A DNA stretch of 40,242 nucleotides from Luteitalea sp. (GTDB lineage: Bacteria > Acidobacteriota > Vicinamibacteria > Vicinamibacterales > CAVVIG01), in contig WHSN01000015.1 in NCBI GenBank assembly GCA_009380045.1, forward strand, positions 1 through 40,242, read 5' to 3'. Shown here in pieces: positions 26,103-35,977 of the stretch; the first letter of the stretch is position 1, and each line of letters starts with the position of its first letter. Under the pieces are notes generated by a model. It had not been told where the DNA came from. It worked only from the letters and a program-made list of their open reading frames with translations, and ran no database searches. The position numbers and the translations under genes are program-made.

Positions 26103-28274
26103 CTAGCGCGCGGCCCGGGAAACGTCCAGCACGCCATTCACTCCCCGAAGCGACTTGATCACCTTGTCGAGATGCTTCACGTCGCTGATCTCCACGGTGA
26201 CATCGATCCGCGCCCGCTGGTCTCCGTCGTCGGTGCGCGCTTCCATGTTCTTGATGTTGGTGTTGATGTCGGCGATCTTCGCACTGACGGCTGCGAGCAC
26301 TCCCTTTCGGTCCTCCACCTCCATCGTCAGCTTCACGACGTAGCTGGCGGCGCCGGCACCGCCGACGCTCTTGTCCCACTCCACCTCGATGCGCCGCTCG
26401 GGGTCGTACATCAGGTTCACCACGTTCGGACAGGTCGCCGAATGCACTGACACACCCTTGCCGCGCGTGATGTAGCCGACGATCTTCTCGCCGCGAATCG
26501 GATTGCAGCACCTCGCCCGGAACACCAGCACGTCGTCGGACCCGCGAACCTTGATCTTCTCTTCGCCGCCGCCGAAAGCGCGGCGCACGGCCGACGTGAC
26601 GGCGTTCTCCGGAGCTTTTTCCCGAAGGCCTTCGGGCGGCGCGAGCTTCGACAGCAGTTGCCTGGGTGACAGGGTGCCGTAGCCCATCTGCGCGAACAGG
26701 TCTTCCGGGGTTTTCGCGCCCGCGTCCGCCATCGCCTTCGCGAACGCGTCCGAGTCGACGATGCCTTTGGGATTCTCCAGGTCGTAGCGCCGCAGCTCTT
26801 TCTCGAACACCTTGCGGCCGACGTCGATCGCCCGCGTGCGTTCCTGGAGGCGAATGAGATGCTTGATTTCGTAGCGCGCGTGAGCGGTGACGACAAAGTT
26901 CAGCCAGTCGCGGCTCGGCTTGTGACCCGACTGCGTGATGATCTCCACGATGTCGCCGTTCTTCAGGTGAGCGCGCAGGGGCACCATCTTGCCGTTGACG
27001 CGGGCGCCCATGCACTGATGTCCGACATCGGTGTGGATCGAATAGGCGAAGTCGATTGGCGTTGCGCCGCGGGGAAATGCCTTCACCTGCCCCTTGGGCG
27101 TGAAGGTGTAGACCTCCTCCGGATAGAGGTCGACCTTGAGGTGCTGGATGAACTCCTGCGGGTCGCGGACCTCCTGCTGATACTCGAGGAGCTGGCGCAT
27201 CCACTGGAAGTAGCGCTCGTCCTTCTGGCCGCCGACGCGACCCTCTTTGTACTTCCAGTGCGCGGCGACGCCTTCCTCCGCCATGCGGTGCATTTCCATG
27301 GTGCGAATCTGCACCTCGAACGGCATGCCGTGCTCGCTGACGACCGAGGTGTGCAGCGACTGGTATCCGTTGGGACGCGGCATGGCGATGAAATCCTTGA
27401 TCCGGCCCGGCACCGGCGACCAGGTTTGATGGATGATCCCGAGCGCCGCGTAACAGTCCTTGACGCTGCTGGTAATGATGCGGAGCGCGATGAAGTCGTA
27501 GACCTGATCGAGATCGATCCGCTGCTTCTTCAGCTTCTGATGGATGCTCCAGAGACGCTTGATTCGTCCGTCGATCTCGATCACCGGCACCGATGCCTCG
27601 CCCAGCTTGGTCGCGACATTCGCCTTCAACTGCTCGATCAGCCCTTCGGTGGCGCGGCGGCGCGCGTCGACCCTCCCGCGCAGCATCTCGTAGGGCTGGG
27701 GCTCCAGGTAGCGGAACGACAGCTCCTCGAGCTCGTTCTTCACCTTGCTCATCCCGAGCCGGTTGGCGATCGGCGCGTATATGTCACGGGTCTCCTGCGC
27801 CACCGCGATGCGCTTGTCCTCCGGCATATGGTTGAGCGTCCGCATGTTGTGGAGCCGATCGGCGAGCTTCACCAGAATCACCCGGATGTCGTCGACCATC
27901 GCGAGCAGCATCTTGCGGAAGTTCTCGGCCTGGCGCTCCTCGCTCGACGAGAACGGAATGGCGCCAATCTTGGTGACGCCTTCGACCACGTGGGCGACCT
28001 CCGGACCGAAGAGCTCGCGGATGCGCTCGATGGTCGTCAGCGTGTCCTCGACCACGTCGTGGAGCAGCCCGGCGGCAACCGCGACCGCGTCCAGCTTCAT
28101 GTCGGCCAGGAAATCGGCGACCGCCAGGGGATGAATCAGGTAGGGCTCGCCAGAATGGCGCACCTGTCCCTTGTGCTCGAAGGCGGAGAAGACATAGGCC
28201 CGCCGGAGCAGCTCGACGTCAGCGTCCGGACTGTAGGTCCGGACTTTTTCGAGCAGGTCCTCGAAGCGAATCAT
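26103..28274 (-). CDS. rel: Bifunctional (p)ppGpp synthetase/hydrolase, HD-RelA-TGS-ACT
   Basis: HKGQVRHSGEPYLIHPL, GLLHDVVEDT, RPNGYQSLHTSV, TGS and C-terminal ACT region. Confidence 0.95.
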   Translation of the reverse strand: MIRFEDLLEKVRTYSPDADVELLRRAYVFSAFEHKGQVRHSGEPYLIHPLAVADFLADMKLDAVAVAAGLLHDVVEDTLTTIERIRELFGPEVAHVVEGVTKIGAIPFSSSEERQAENFRKMLLAMVDDIRVILVKLADRLHNMRTLNHMPEDKRIAVAQETRDIYAPIANRLGMSKVKNELEELSFRYLEPQPYEMLRGRVDARRRATEGLIEQLKANVATKLGEASVPVIEIDGRIKRLWSIHQKLKKQRIDLDQVYDFIALRIITSSVKDCYAALGIIHQTWSPVPGRIKDFIAMPRPNGYQSLHTSVVSEHGMPFEVQIRTMEMHRMAEEGVAAHWKYKEGRVGGQKDERYFQWMRQLLEYQQEVRDPQEFIQHLKVDLYPEEVYTFTPKGQVKAFPRGATPIDFAYSIHTDVGHQCMGARVNGKMVPLRAHLKNGDIVEIITQSGHKPSRDWLNFVVTAHARYEIKHLIRLQERTRAIDVGRKVFEKELRRYDLENPKGIVDSDAFAKAMADAGAKTPEDLFAQMGYGTLSPRQLLSKLAPPEGLREKAPENAVTSAVRRAFGGGEEKIKVRGSDDVLVFRARCCNPIRGEKIVGYITRGKGVSVHSATCPNVVNLMYDPERRIEVEWDKSVGGAGAASYVVKLTMEVEDRKGVLAAVSAKIADINTNIKNMEARTDDGDQRARIDVTVEISDVKHLDKVIKSLRGVNGVLDVSRAAR

Positions 28275-28353
28275 GAATACCGGTGTCTAACTATTTTCAG
28301 GTGAACTGTGGCAAAAGGCTATCGAAAGCGGCGGGCGGGGCCCATCGACCACC

Positions 28354-28383
28354 TTGACTTACGTTTTTTTGCTTCACTATACT
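28354..28383 (+). promoter_or_regulatory. Sigma70-type promoter TTGACT-18-TATACT
   Basis: TTGACTTACGTTTTTTTGCTTCACTATACT. Confidence 0.65.
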
Positions 28384-28463
28384 GGCCCGGTTTCGCCCAC
28401 GGCAATTCTCCTCGTCAAGCAGGGAACATCCGGATGAAGAATTACGGCAACAAAGGGGGCTCA

Positions 28464-29435
28464 ATGCGTGCTATGTCGGGAGCGTCGCTCGCGCTGATTG
28501 CGATGCTGACCCTGGGAACGATCGTTTCGTCGGCCTGCTCGCAAGTGGGAGTGGTCCAGGCGAGGAGGGCGTTCAAGCAGGCCAACATGGAATATCAGGC
28601 GCAGAATTATCCAAGGGCGGCCGAGCTGTATGAGGAAGCGCTCCAGAGCGACCCCAACCTGGTTGAAGCGTACTTCTACTTGGGCAACAGTTACGACAAC
28701 CAGTGGAAGCCGAGCCGCAGGGGCGAACCGGAAAACGACGCTCTGATGGACAAGGCCGTGGAAAACTACCAGACGGCGGCCGAGAAGCTCGCCACGGCGA
28801 CTGACGAGGTGCAGCAGACGCTCGGCAAGCGCTCGCTCGAATACCTGCAGGCCGCCTACGGCGCCGACAAGCTCAACGACCCGGCCAAGGCTGAGCCGAT
28901 CGTTCAAAGGATGATCCAGCTCGAGCCGGGCGAGCCGAGCAATTACTTCGTGCTGGCCAAGATCTACGAGGACGCCGGTGCCTATCCCGAATCTGAGGAA
29001 ATGCTCATCAATGCCAGGGAAGTGAAACCGAACGATCCGGCCGTCTACATGACGCTGGCGGGCTTCTACAACCGCCAAGGGGAGTTCGAGAAGACAATCG
29101 AAGCCCTCGAAGAGCGGGCGAAGGTCGAGCCCAACAACCCTGAGGCTTTCCAGACCATCGCTGCCTACTATTGGGACGAGACCCGCGGCGACGCGGCCCT
29201 GAACGACGAGCAGAAGCGCGACTATCTGCAGAAAGGGCTCGAAGCGGTCGATCATGCCCTGCAGATCAGGGCCGACTACGTGGAGGCCCTCACCTTCAAG
29301 GGTCTGCTGCTCAGGCTGCAGGCGAACCTCGAAAAGGATCCCGCCAGGCAGCAGGCTCTCATCAAGGAAGCAGTCGGCTTGAGCGACAGGGCAAACGACC
29401 TGCGCAAGCAGAAAACCGCCGGGACGAGCGACTAG
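28464..29435 (+). CDS. Tetratricopeptide-repeat lipoprotein-like protein
   Basis: Signal peptide MRAMSGASLALIAMLTLGTIVSSAC and TPR units (NYPRAAELYEEALQSDPNLVEAYFYLGNSY). Start could be 28434. Confidence 0.82.
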   Translation: MRAMSGASLALIAMLTLGTIVSSACSQVGVVQARRAFKQANMEYQAQNYPRAAELYEEALQSDPNLVEAYFYLGNSYDNQWKPSRRGEPENDALMDKAVENYQTAAEKLATATDEVQQTLGKRSLEYLQAAYGADKLNDPAKAEPIVQRMIQLEPGEPSNYFVLAKIYEDAGAYPESEEMLINAREVKPNDPAVYMTLAGFYNRQGEFEKTIEALEERAKVEPNNPEAFQTIAAYYWDETRGDAALNDEQKRDYLQKGLEAVDHALQIRADYVEALTFKGLLLRLQANLEKDPARQQALIKEAVGLSDRANDLRKQKTAGTSD

Positions 29436-29475
29436 TCGCCAAACTTCGTCACTCTGCTTCGGATTATTGGATTCA

Positions 29476-29509
29476 GGCCGCCGGGCACCTAGCCCGGCGG
29501 CCTTTTTTT
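29476..29509 (+). terminator. Rho-independent terminator
   Basis: GGCCGCCGGGC-ACCTA-GCCCGGCGGCC-TTTTTTT, 11-bp perfect stem. Confidence 0.95.
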
Positions 29510-29576
29510 CGGAGCCGACACACGGCGAGGGTACAATTGGGTTCTTCCGAACCTCAACTATTTCAGGAGATCGGCC

Positions 29577-32500
29577 ATGAACTGCACGAAGGCGTCGCGC
29601 GCGTTGTGTGCGATCGCGATTGTATTGGGCGGGCTGCTTGCTGTTTCACGTCCAGCTGCCGCTCAGACGACCGGCACCTTGACGGGGGCGGTCAGCGATT
29701 CGACTGGTGGCGTGCTGCCGGGCGCGAGCGTCGTGGCGGTACACACCCCCACCAACACGCGCTACGAAGCCGTGACCGATGCCGCAGGGAACTTCGAGTT
29801 CCCGAACGTGCGCGTCGGCGGGCCCTACTCAGTCACGGCGACCCTGGCGGGCTTCAGAGAGCTGTCCCAGGACCAGATCTTCGTCAATCTCGGGACCGCT
29901 GCCCTCATCCGCTTTCAACTCCAGGTTCAGACTGTTTCCGAAACCGTTACGGTCTTCGCGCAGGTGAACCCAATCATCAATCCGGATCGGACCGGCGCGA
30001 GCGCCACCCTGTACCGCGAAACGATGGAAACGCTGCCGTCTCTCGGCCGGGGTCTCAACGACTTCGCCCGTCTCAACCCGTACTTCCAGACCGACGCCGG
30101 CCGCGGCGGCCTGGTTGTGGTCGGCAAGAACTATCGCTACAACGCCATTCAGATCGACGGCGCCGTCAACAACGACCTGTTCGGCCTGTCCTCGACCGGC
30201 GCACCGGGCGGCCAGGCGGGCACCAACCAGATCAGCCTCGATGCCATCGACGAGATTCAGCTGGTGGTGGCGCCGTTCGACATCCGGCTGGGCGGCTTCA
30301 CCGGCGGTGGCATCAACGCCGTCACCCGTAGCGGCACCAACGCGTTTCATGGCACCGGTTACTATCTCTTCCGCAACAACTCGCTGGTCGGCGACGGCCC
30401 GCTCGAACGTCCGCTCGCGGACTTCACGAACAAGCAGTATGGCGGCAGCCTCGGAGGTCCCGTCGTCAGGGATCGCTTCTTCTTTTTCGCCACGGGAGAG
30501 CAGACGAAGCGCTCGCAGCCGTCCGGCTTTTCGGCGACCGGCGCCTCGGGCGTGAACTTCGGTCATCGCGCCGAGATCCAGCGCGTGACCGACATCCTGC
30601 GGAGCCGTTATGGGTTCGACGCCGGCGGGTTTGACGAGGTCACCTACAATCGCGACGGCGACAAGATCTTCGGCCGCGCCGACTTCAACATCAGCACCGG
30701 ACACCAGCTCACCGCGCGCCATAGCTGGGTGAAAGGCCGCGACCAGCAGTTCGGCTCCCTGAGCGCCCTGGTCTACAGCCTCCCGAATACGCTCTACGGC
30801 ATCACCAACAAGACCAACTCGAGCGTCGTGCAGTTGAACAGCAGCTTTGGCTCGAAGTTCAACGAGTTCCGCGTCGTCTACACCCGCATCCGGGACTTCC
30901 GTGACGTTCCGGTCGAGTTCCCGACGGTGCAGGTGTTCTTCCCGGACAACACCTCGGTGTTTGCAGGGACCGAGCGCTCGTCGCACGCCAACAGCCTCGA
31001 TCAGGACAGCTTCGAGCTGACCAACGACTTTACCTTTTACCAGGGCAAGCACGCGATTACGATCGGCACCCACAACGAGTTCTTCAAGTTCGCCAATCTC
31101 TTCACCCAGCAGCTCTACGGCGAATACATCTTCAACAGCGTCGACCTGTTTGAGCAGGGCGTGGCACAGCAGTACACCCGCAACTTCTCCCGGACCAGCG
31201 ACCCGCTCGAGCAGGCCAGGTTCAGCGTCAAGCAATGGGGCTTCTATGTCGGCGATCGATACCGCGTGAAATCGAACCTCACGCTCACGCTCGGCGCACG
31301 AGTCGACTTGCCGCGCTTCGGCGACACGCCGCTGACCAACCCGCGCACGGCGGATCTGTTCGGACTCAGAACCGATGAGGTTCCGGGCCCGACTCAATTC
31401 TCGCCGCGACTTGGCTTCAACTGGGACCTGCTGAACGATTCGAAACACCAGGTGCGAGGCGGTCTCGGCGTCTTCACCGGGCGCACGCCCTATGTGTGGC
31501 TCTCGAACAACTACTCCGGCACCGGCATCCAGTTCGCCCGATTGAGCCTCTCGCGCAACGCGGCCAACCGGATTCCATTCAACCCCGACCCCAACAATCA
31601 ACCGACGCAGATCGGGAGCGCGACCGGCGCTGCCAGCAACGAGTACAACCTGGTCGATCCCGACTTCGAGTTCCCGGCAGTGCTGCGCTACAACATCGCC
31701 TACGATCACGACCTCGGCGTTCTCGGTCTGATCGCGAGCGCAGAAGTCCTCTACGCTGACACCCTCCAGGAAATTCTCTATCAGAACGTCAACCTGAGAC
31801 CGACCGGCGCCTCGGCGTTCGACGCCCGACCGACGTTCACCCGCGTCGATCCGGCCACGGGCGCGGCGTACCTGCTGACCAACACCACCGAAGGCACGTC
31901 GTGGACGTTCAACACGAAAGTCGAACGGCCGTTCCGCAGCGGCATCTACGGCAGCGCATCGTACCTCTACAACGATGCGACGTCGGTGAACGACGGCACC
32001 TCGAGCACCGCAGCGTCGCAGTTCGGCAACAATCCGGTTCCTGGCGATCCGAACGATCCGCCGGTCACGCTCTCGAACTACGCCACAGGCCATCGGGTGA
32101 ACCTGACCGCGTCCTACACCCATACGTTGTTCCGCGGCATCGACACCACCATCTCGTTCTTCTACAACGGCCAGAGCGGTCAGCCGTTCAAGTACATCTT
32201 CGCCTCCGGGAACGACATCAACGGGGATGTATCCGTCGGCACGGGCTCGGCCGTCAACGACCTGCTCTACGTGCCGGCTAACGCCAACGAAGTGGTTGTC
32301 ACCGGTGGCACGTGGGAACAACTCAACGCCTTCATCGAGGGCGATTCCGGCCTCAGTAAATACCGCGGCCAAATCGTCGAGCGGAATGCGACCCGCCTGC
32401 CCTGGCGCAATGCCGTCGACTTCCGGCTGGCGTTCGGCGTCCCGGTCGGCCGGACCAAAGTCGAGCTGATCGCCGACGTGCAGAATTTTCTGAACATGTT

Positions 32501-32687
32501 CGACAACACCGCCGGCCGGGTGGAAGAGGAGTTCTTCCCAGGTGTTGCACCGATTCGGTTGGCCGGTATGCAGGACGGGAAGCCGGTGTACAATCTGCTG
32601 TTCACGAGCCCGACGTTCACCAAGGGCAGTTATGTGGACCTGTCATCGCGGTGGCAGGCGCAACTGGGAGCGCGGTTCCGCTTCTAA
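29577..32687 (+). CDS. TonB-dependent receptor with N-terminal carboxypeptidase-regulatory-like domain (Oar-like)
   Basis: Signal peptide; TGTLTGAVSDSTGGVLPGASVVAVHTPTNTRYEAVTDAAGNFEFPNVRVGGPYSV; plug and beta-barrel; C-terminal ...RWQAQLGARFRF. Confidence 0.93.
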   Translation: MNCTKASRALCAIAIVLGGLLAVSRPAAAQTTGTLTGAVSDSTGGVLPGASVVAVHTPTNTRYEAVTDAAGNFEFPNVRVGGPYSVTATLAGFRELSQDQIFVNLGTAALIRFQLQVQTVSETVTVFAQVNPIINPDRTGASATLYRETMETLPSLGRGLNDFARLNPYFQTDAGRGGLVVVGKNYRYNAIQIDGAVNNDLFGLSSTGAPGGQAGTNQISLDAIDEIQLVVAPFDIRLGGFTGGGINAVTRSGTNAFHGTGYYLFRNNSLVGDGPLERPLADFTNKQYGGSLGGPVVRDRFFFFATGEQTKRSQPSGFSATGASGVNFGHRAEIQRVTDILRSRYGFDAGGFDEVTYNRDGDKIFGRADFNISTGHQLTARHSWVKGRDQQFGSLSALVYSLPNTLYGITNKTNSSVVQLNSSFGSKFNEFRVVYTRIRDFRDVPVEFPTVQVFFPDNTSVFAGTERSSHANSLDQDSFELTNDFTFYQGKHAITIGTHNEFFKFANLFTQQLYGEYIFNSVDLFEQGVAQQYTRNFSRTSDPLEQARFSVKQWGFYVGDRYRVKSNLTLTLGARVDLPRFGDTPLTNPRTADLFGLRTDEVPGPTQFSPRLGFNWDLLNDSKHQVRGGLGVFTGRTPYVWLSNNYSGTGIQFARLSLSRNAANRIPFNPDPNNQPTQIGSATGAASNEYNLVDPDFEFPAVLRYNIAYDHDLGVLGLIASAEVLYADTLQEILYQNVNLRPTGASAFDARPTFTRVDPATGAAYLLTNTTEGTSWTFNTKVERPFRSGIYGSASYLYNDATSVNDGTSSTAASQFGNNPVPGDPNDPPVTLSNYATGHRVNLTASYTHTLFRGIDTTISFFYNGQSGQPFKYIFASGNDINGDVSVGTGSAVNDLLYVPANANEVVVTGGTWEQLNAFIEGDSGLSKYRGQIVERNATRLPWRNAVDFRLAFGVPVGRTKVELIADVQNFLNMFDNTAGRVEEEFFPGVAPIRLAGMQDGKPVYNLLFTSPTFTKGSYVDLSSRWQAQLGARFRF

Positions 32688-32716
32688 AGCGCATTTCACC
32701 ACCGTGACAGTCTCTC

Positions 32717-32749
32717 GCCTGGGGCAAGCCATTGCCCCGGGCTTTTTTT
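32717..32749 (+). terminator. Rho-independent terminator
   Basis: GCCTGGGGCAA-GCCA-TTGCCCCGGGC-TTTTTTT. Confidence 0.93.
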
Positions 32750-32768
32750 CTGCCTCGGCCTCCGGATC

Positions 32769-33326
32769 ATGACGCCAGAAATCGAGGGTTACCTCGACCA
32801 GTTGCTCTCCATCACGCAGGACCTTCCAGGCGTTGTCGCGGATCTGACCGACGAGCAGTTCAACTGGCAGCGTTCTCCCGGCAGTTGGTCGATTGCGCAG
32901 TGCCTCGATCATCTCAATCTCACCGCCGCGCGATTCCTTCCGGCGATGGATGCGGCGATCGCCGAGGCTCGCCGGAAGGAGATGCTCAGTCCGGGTCCGT
33001 TCAGTTACCCGCTGTTGGAGCGCTGGTTCGTGCGATCGCAGGAGCCGCCGCCGAAGATCCGCGCCCGGGCGCTCAAGCGATTCGTGCCCCGGGCCAGCCT
33101 TTCGATCGGCGAGGTGGTTCCACAGTTCATCGACTGGCAGGAACGGATCGGCGACAGGCTGCGGCGGGCGGACGGGGTTGACCTGCAGCGGGCGAAGCAC
33201 CGGTCTCCGGTCATGGCGCTGTTTACCTGGCGCCTGGGAACGATATTCGCGCTGACGCTTGCGCATGAACGCCGGCACCTCTGGCAGGCGCGGCAGGTCC
33301 GCATCGATCCGAGATTTCCGCGCTGA
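32769..33326 (+). CDS. DinB family protein
   Basis: WSIAQCLDHLNLTAARFLPAM ... HERRHLWQARQVR metal-ligand pattern. Confidence 0.88.
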   Translation: MTPEIEGYLDQLLSITQDLPGVVADLTDEQFNWQRSPGSWSIAQCLDHLNLTAARFLPAMDAAIAEARRKEMLSPGPFSYPLLERWFVRSQEPPPKIRARALKRFVPRASLSIGEVVPQFIDWQERIGDRLRRADGVDLQRAKHRSPVMALFTWRLGTIFALTLAHERRHLWQARQVRIDPRFPR

Positions 33327-33380
33327 AGCCTGCGTGCCGGGAACTGGCGGCCTGCGACTGGCGGCGCCAGTCTTCAAATG

Positions 33381-33410
33381 AAAACGGCCGCCTCTCGGCG
33401 GCCGTTTTTT
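33381..33410. terminator. Bidirectional intrinsic terminator
   Basis: AAAACGGCCGCC-TCTC-GGCGGCCGTTTTTT between convergent dinB-like and exbD. Confidence 0.93.
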
Positions 33411-33434
33411 CGTTCAGCGAACGGTGAGGTGAGG

Positions 33435-33905
33435 CTAGTTGCCCGCGACGCCGGCCGCCCGGCGCATACCGGCGGTGACAATCCCGACCTTGTCGACGCC
33501 GGCGCCCTTCGCCGCGTCGATCACTTCGATGATGTCGCCATAGCGGAGCGACTCCGCACCGGCAATGAACATCGTCTTGTCCTTGCGGGTCTCGAAGATG
33601 TCGCGCAGACGGGTCGACAGATCGGCGATCGTGACATCCTGCTTGTTGACCGAAATGCGGCGGTCGGCCGTGTACTCGATGACGATCTGGCTGACGTCGA
33701 TCTCCTGCTGCTGGTTCGCGGTTTTCGTTTCAGCCGGCAGGTTGATGTCCATCCCGCGCTGAGTGAGCGGGAGGGCAGCCATGAAGATGACGAGCAACAC
33801 GAGCAGCACGTCGATGAGCGGCGTCACGTTCATGTCGGCGCTGGCGTGGAGGTTCTCGCCCTTGACGACTTTTTCAGCGCCGTAGTGCTGATGCGCGTGG
33901 GCCAT
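33435..33905 (-). CDS. ExbD/TolR family biopolymer transport protein
   Basis: MNVTPLIDVLLVLLVIFM. Confidence 0.92.
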   Translation of the reverse strand: MAHAHQHYGAEKVVKGENLHASADMNVTPLIDVLLVLLVIFMAALPLTQRGMDINLPAETKTANQQQEIDVSQIVIEYTADRRISVNKQDVTIADLSTRLRDIFETRKDKTMFIAGAESLRYGDIIEVIDAAKGAGVDKVGIVTAGMRRAAGVAGN

Positions 33906-34345
33906 TAGTTTGCTCCTGCCGGTGGCGGCGTTTGCGTCCGCGGATCGGTGATCAGGCCGATGTCCTCGATTCCCGCCTGACGGAGCTGGTCCATCGCGCT
34001 CATCACGGCGCCGTACTGCGTGTCTTCGTCGGCGCGAATCAGGACCACCTTCTCGCGCTTGGTTTCGAGAATCTCGTTGATCCTCGTGGTGAGCTCGGCT
34101 TCCTGCACCGGCCTGGCGTTCAGAAACGTCGAGCCGTTGGCGGAGATGGCGAGCACGGTCTGCTCGCTGTTCTCGGGTTTCGCCGTGGTGTTGTCGGCCT
34201 TCGGCAGCGTGACGCTGACGCCCTGCTGCAACATCGGGGCAATCAGCATCATGATGATTAGCAGCACCAGCATGACGTCGACGAGCGGCGTCACGTTGAT
34301 ATCGGATTTGACTCCGCCCTGGGCGCCGCCAAGATCCATAGACAT
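33905..34345 (-). CDS. ExbD/TolR family biopolymer transport protein (second copy)
   Basis: INVTPLVDVMLVLLIIMMLIAPMLQQGV; overlaps next start. Confidence 0.92.
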   Translation of the reverse strand: MSMDLGGAQGGVKSDINVTPLVDVMLVLLIIMMLIAPMLQQGVSVTLPKADNTTAKPENSEQTVLAISANGSTFLNARPVQEAELTTRINEILETKREKVVLIRADEDTQYGAVMSAMDQLRQAGIEDIGLITDPRTQTPPPAGAN

Positions 34346-34447
34346 AGGGAACTCTCCTGGACTTTCAGGCTCCTCGCCTAAACCACGGGCTTCAGCGCGA
34401 TGGCCGGCCCGGAGCCTGACGACGGAGCCAAACTACGCCGTCTTCTC

Positions 34448-35119
34448 TTACGCCGTCTTCTTGATGAAGTAGTCGACCAGCTCCGACGACGAGTTGTCCA
34501 TCTCCACATTGAAGTACTCGATGCGGCCGGTCAGGTAATTGTAGAACCAGACCGCCGGAATCGCCACAACTAAACCGAGTGCGGTTTCGACCAGCGCCTC
34601 CGAGATACCCACCGAAACGGCGCCGATACCAGCCGAGCCGCTGGCGCCGATGCCCTGGAACGCGTTGATGACGCCGACGACCGTTCCGAGGAGCCCGACG
34701 AACGGCGCCGTGGAACCGATGGTCGCGAGGGCCGACACGCCCTTCTTCAAGTCGGAGGCGGTGAGCGCCGACGCCCGCTGAATGGCGCGGCGGACCGTGT
34801 CCATGATGTCTTCACGGCTCAAGTTGCTGCCCGACTCCTGCTGGAACTGATATTCCTGCAGGCCGGCGAGGACCACCTTCGCCAGGTGGCTGTAGCGATA
34901 GTTCTTGGAGGACGACAGTGCAATCGCGTCCTTCAAACGCCCATCTTTCAGGTGCTTGGCCACCTGCGGCGCGTACAGCTTCGACTGGTTTCTCGCCTGG
35001 GTATACGTGAAGACCCGCTCGATTGCCACGCCGAACGACCACATCGACATGATGAACAAGATCAACGCCACCGCCTTGGCAACGTAACCCATCTGATTCC
35101 ACATTTCCATCAAATCCAC
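34448..35119 (-). CDS. MotA/TolQ/ExbB proton channel family protein
   Basis: IGSTAPFVGLLGTVVGVINAFQGIGASG, ALVETALGLVVAIPAVWFYNYL. Confidence 0.93.
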   Translation of the reverse strand: MDLMEMWNQMGYVAKAVALILFIMSMWSFGVAIERVFTYTQARNQSKLYAPQVAKHLKDGRLKDAIALSSSKNYRYSHLAKVVLAGLQEYQFQQESGSNLSREDIMDTVRRAIQRASALTASDLKKGVSALATIGSTAPFVGLLGTVVGVINAFQGIGASGSAGIGAVSVGISEALVETALGLVVAIPAVWFYNYLTGRIEYFNVEMDNSSSELVDYFIKKTA

Positions 35120-35173
35120 GGCAAACCCTCCATCGAGACGAAGTTGAATTCTGCGGTGTGTTCTGCGACCTGT

Positions 35174-35899
35174 TTACTGCAGCGTGAAGTTCACCGTGAC
35201 CGTCATGATGACCGGAACCGGTACTCCGTTCAGCAAGGTGGGCGTGAATTGCCACTGCTTGACGGCGTCGAGCGCCGCAGCGTCGAGCAGCGGGATCGAC
35301 CTGAGCACCTTCGCCTCCTGCACGCTTCCGTTCGGACCAATCGTCGCCTCGATGATGACCACTCCCTGCACGCGCGCCGACTGCGCGATTGCGGGATAGC
35401 TCGGCTTGACGTCCTTGGTCTTGGTCGGCGGCTTGATGTTGCCGCCGACACGCACCGGGGCTGCAGGCGGCGGCGGGGGCGGCGGCGGCGGCGCCGCCTC
35501 GAGGCCACCGACGATGCCTCCGGTCACGCCTCCGACAACGCCGCCTTCGATGCCGCTGGCGGCATCGCGAACGCCCTGTTCGATCCCCGTTTCAGGTTTG
35601 ATTTCCGAGGGCGCTTCGACCGGCGCGGCCGTGGGATTCACATCCACGATTGGCTGCGGCGCCTGCGCCGCCTGCGGCGGCGGGGGTGGGGGTGGCGGCG
35701 GCGGAGGCGGGGGCGGGGCCGCCACAAACGCCATCATCGACGGCGGCGTCGGCAGCACGTCGGCTGCCATCAGCGGGATGATGATAACGGCCCCGATAAT
35801 CACCGTATGCACGATGATCGAGAGCGGAACCGTATACCATGCCTTGCTGCCCACCTTGATAGACGGCTCGACGATGTCGCCGAACATGTCACGTGGCAC
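35174..35899 (-). CDS. tonB: TonB family energy transducer with long polyproline linkers
   Basis: PPPPPPPPPPPPP linker, C-terminal SYPAIAQSARVQGVVIIEATIGPNGSVQEAKVLRSIPLLDAAALDAVKQWQFTP. Confidence 0.93.
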   Translation of the reverse strand: MPRDMFGDIVEPSIKVGSKAWYTVPLSIIVHTVIIGAVIIIPLMAADVLPTPPSMMAFVAAPPPPPPPPPPPPPPQAAQAPQPIVDVNPTAAPVEAPSEIKPETGIEQGVRDAASGIEGGVVGGVTGGIVGGLEAAPPPPPPPPPAAPVRVGGNIKPPTKTKDVKPSYPAIAQSARVQGVVIIEATIGPNGSVQEAKVLRSIPLLDAAALDAVKQWQFTPTLLNGVPVPVIMTVTVNFTLQ

Positions 35900-35977
35900 A
35901 GATTGTCTCCTCCTCGGGTCTAGCGTGTTCCTGAAGCCCTGGACCCCGCCGACGCGGCGATCCGGTCAAAGGCGGCG

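Noticed and set aside
28284-28297. CCGGTGTCTAACT shared (inverted) with 36021-36033
   Set aside because: A 13-mer match between two loci is expected by chance in 40 kb on both strands; no extended similarity.
29829-32372. 847-aa minus ORF opposite the TonB-dependent receptor
   Set aside because: Long only because of GC bias and stop avoidance; no domain motifs, while the plus frame is a clear receptor.
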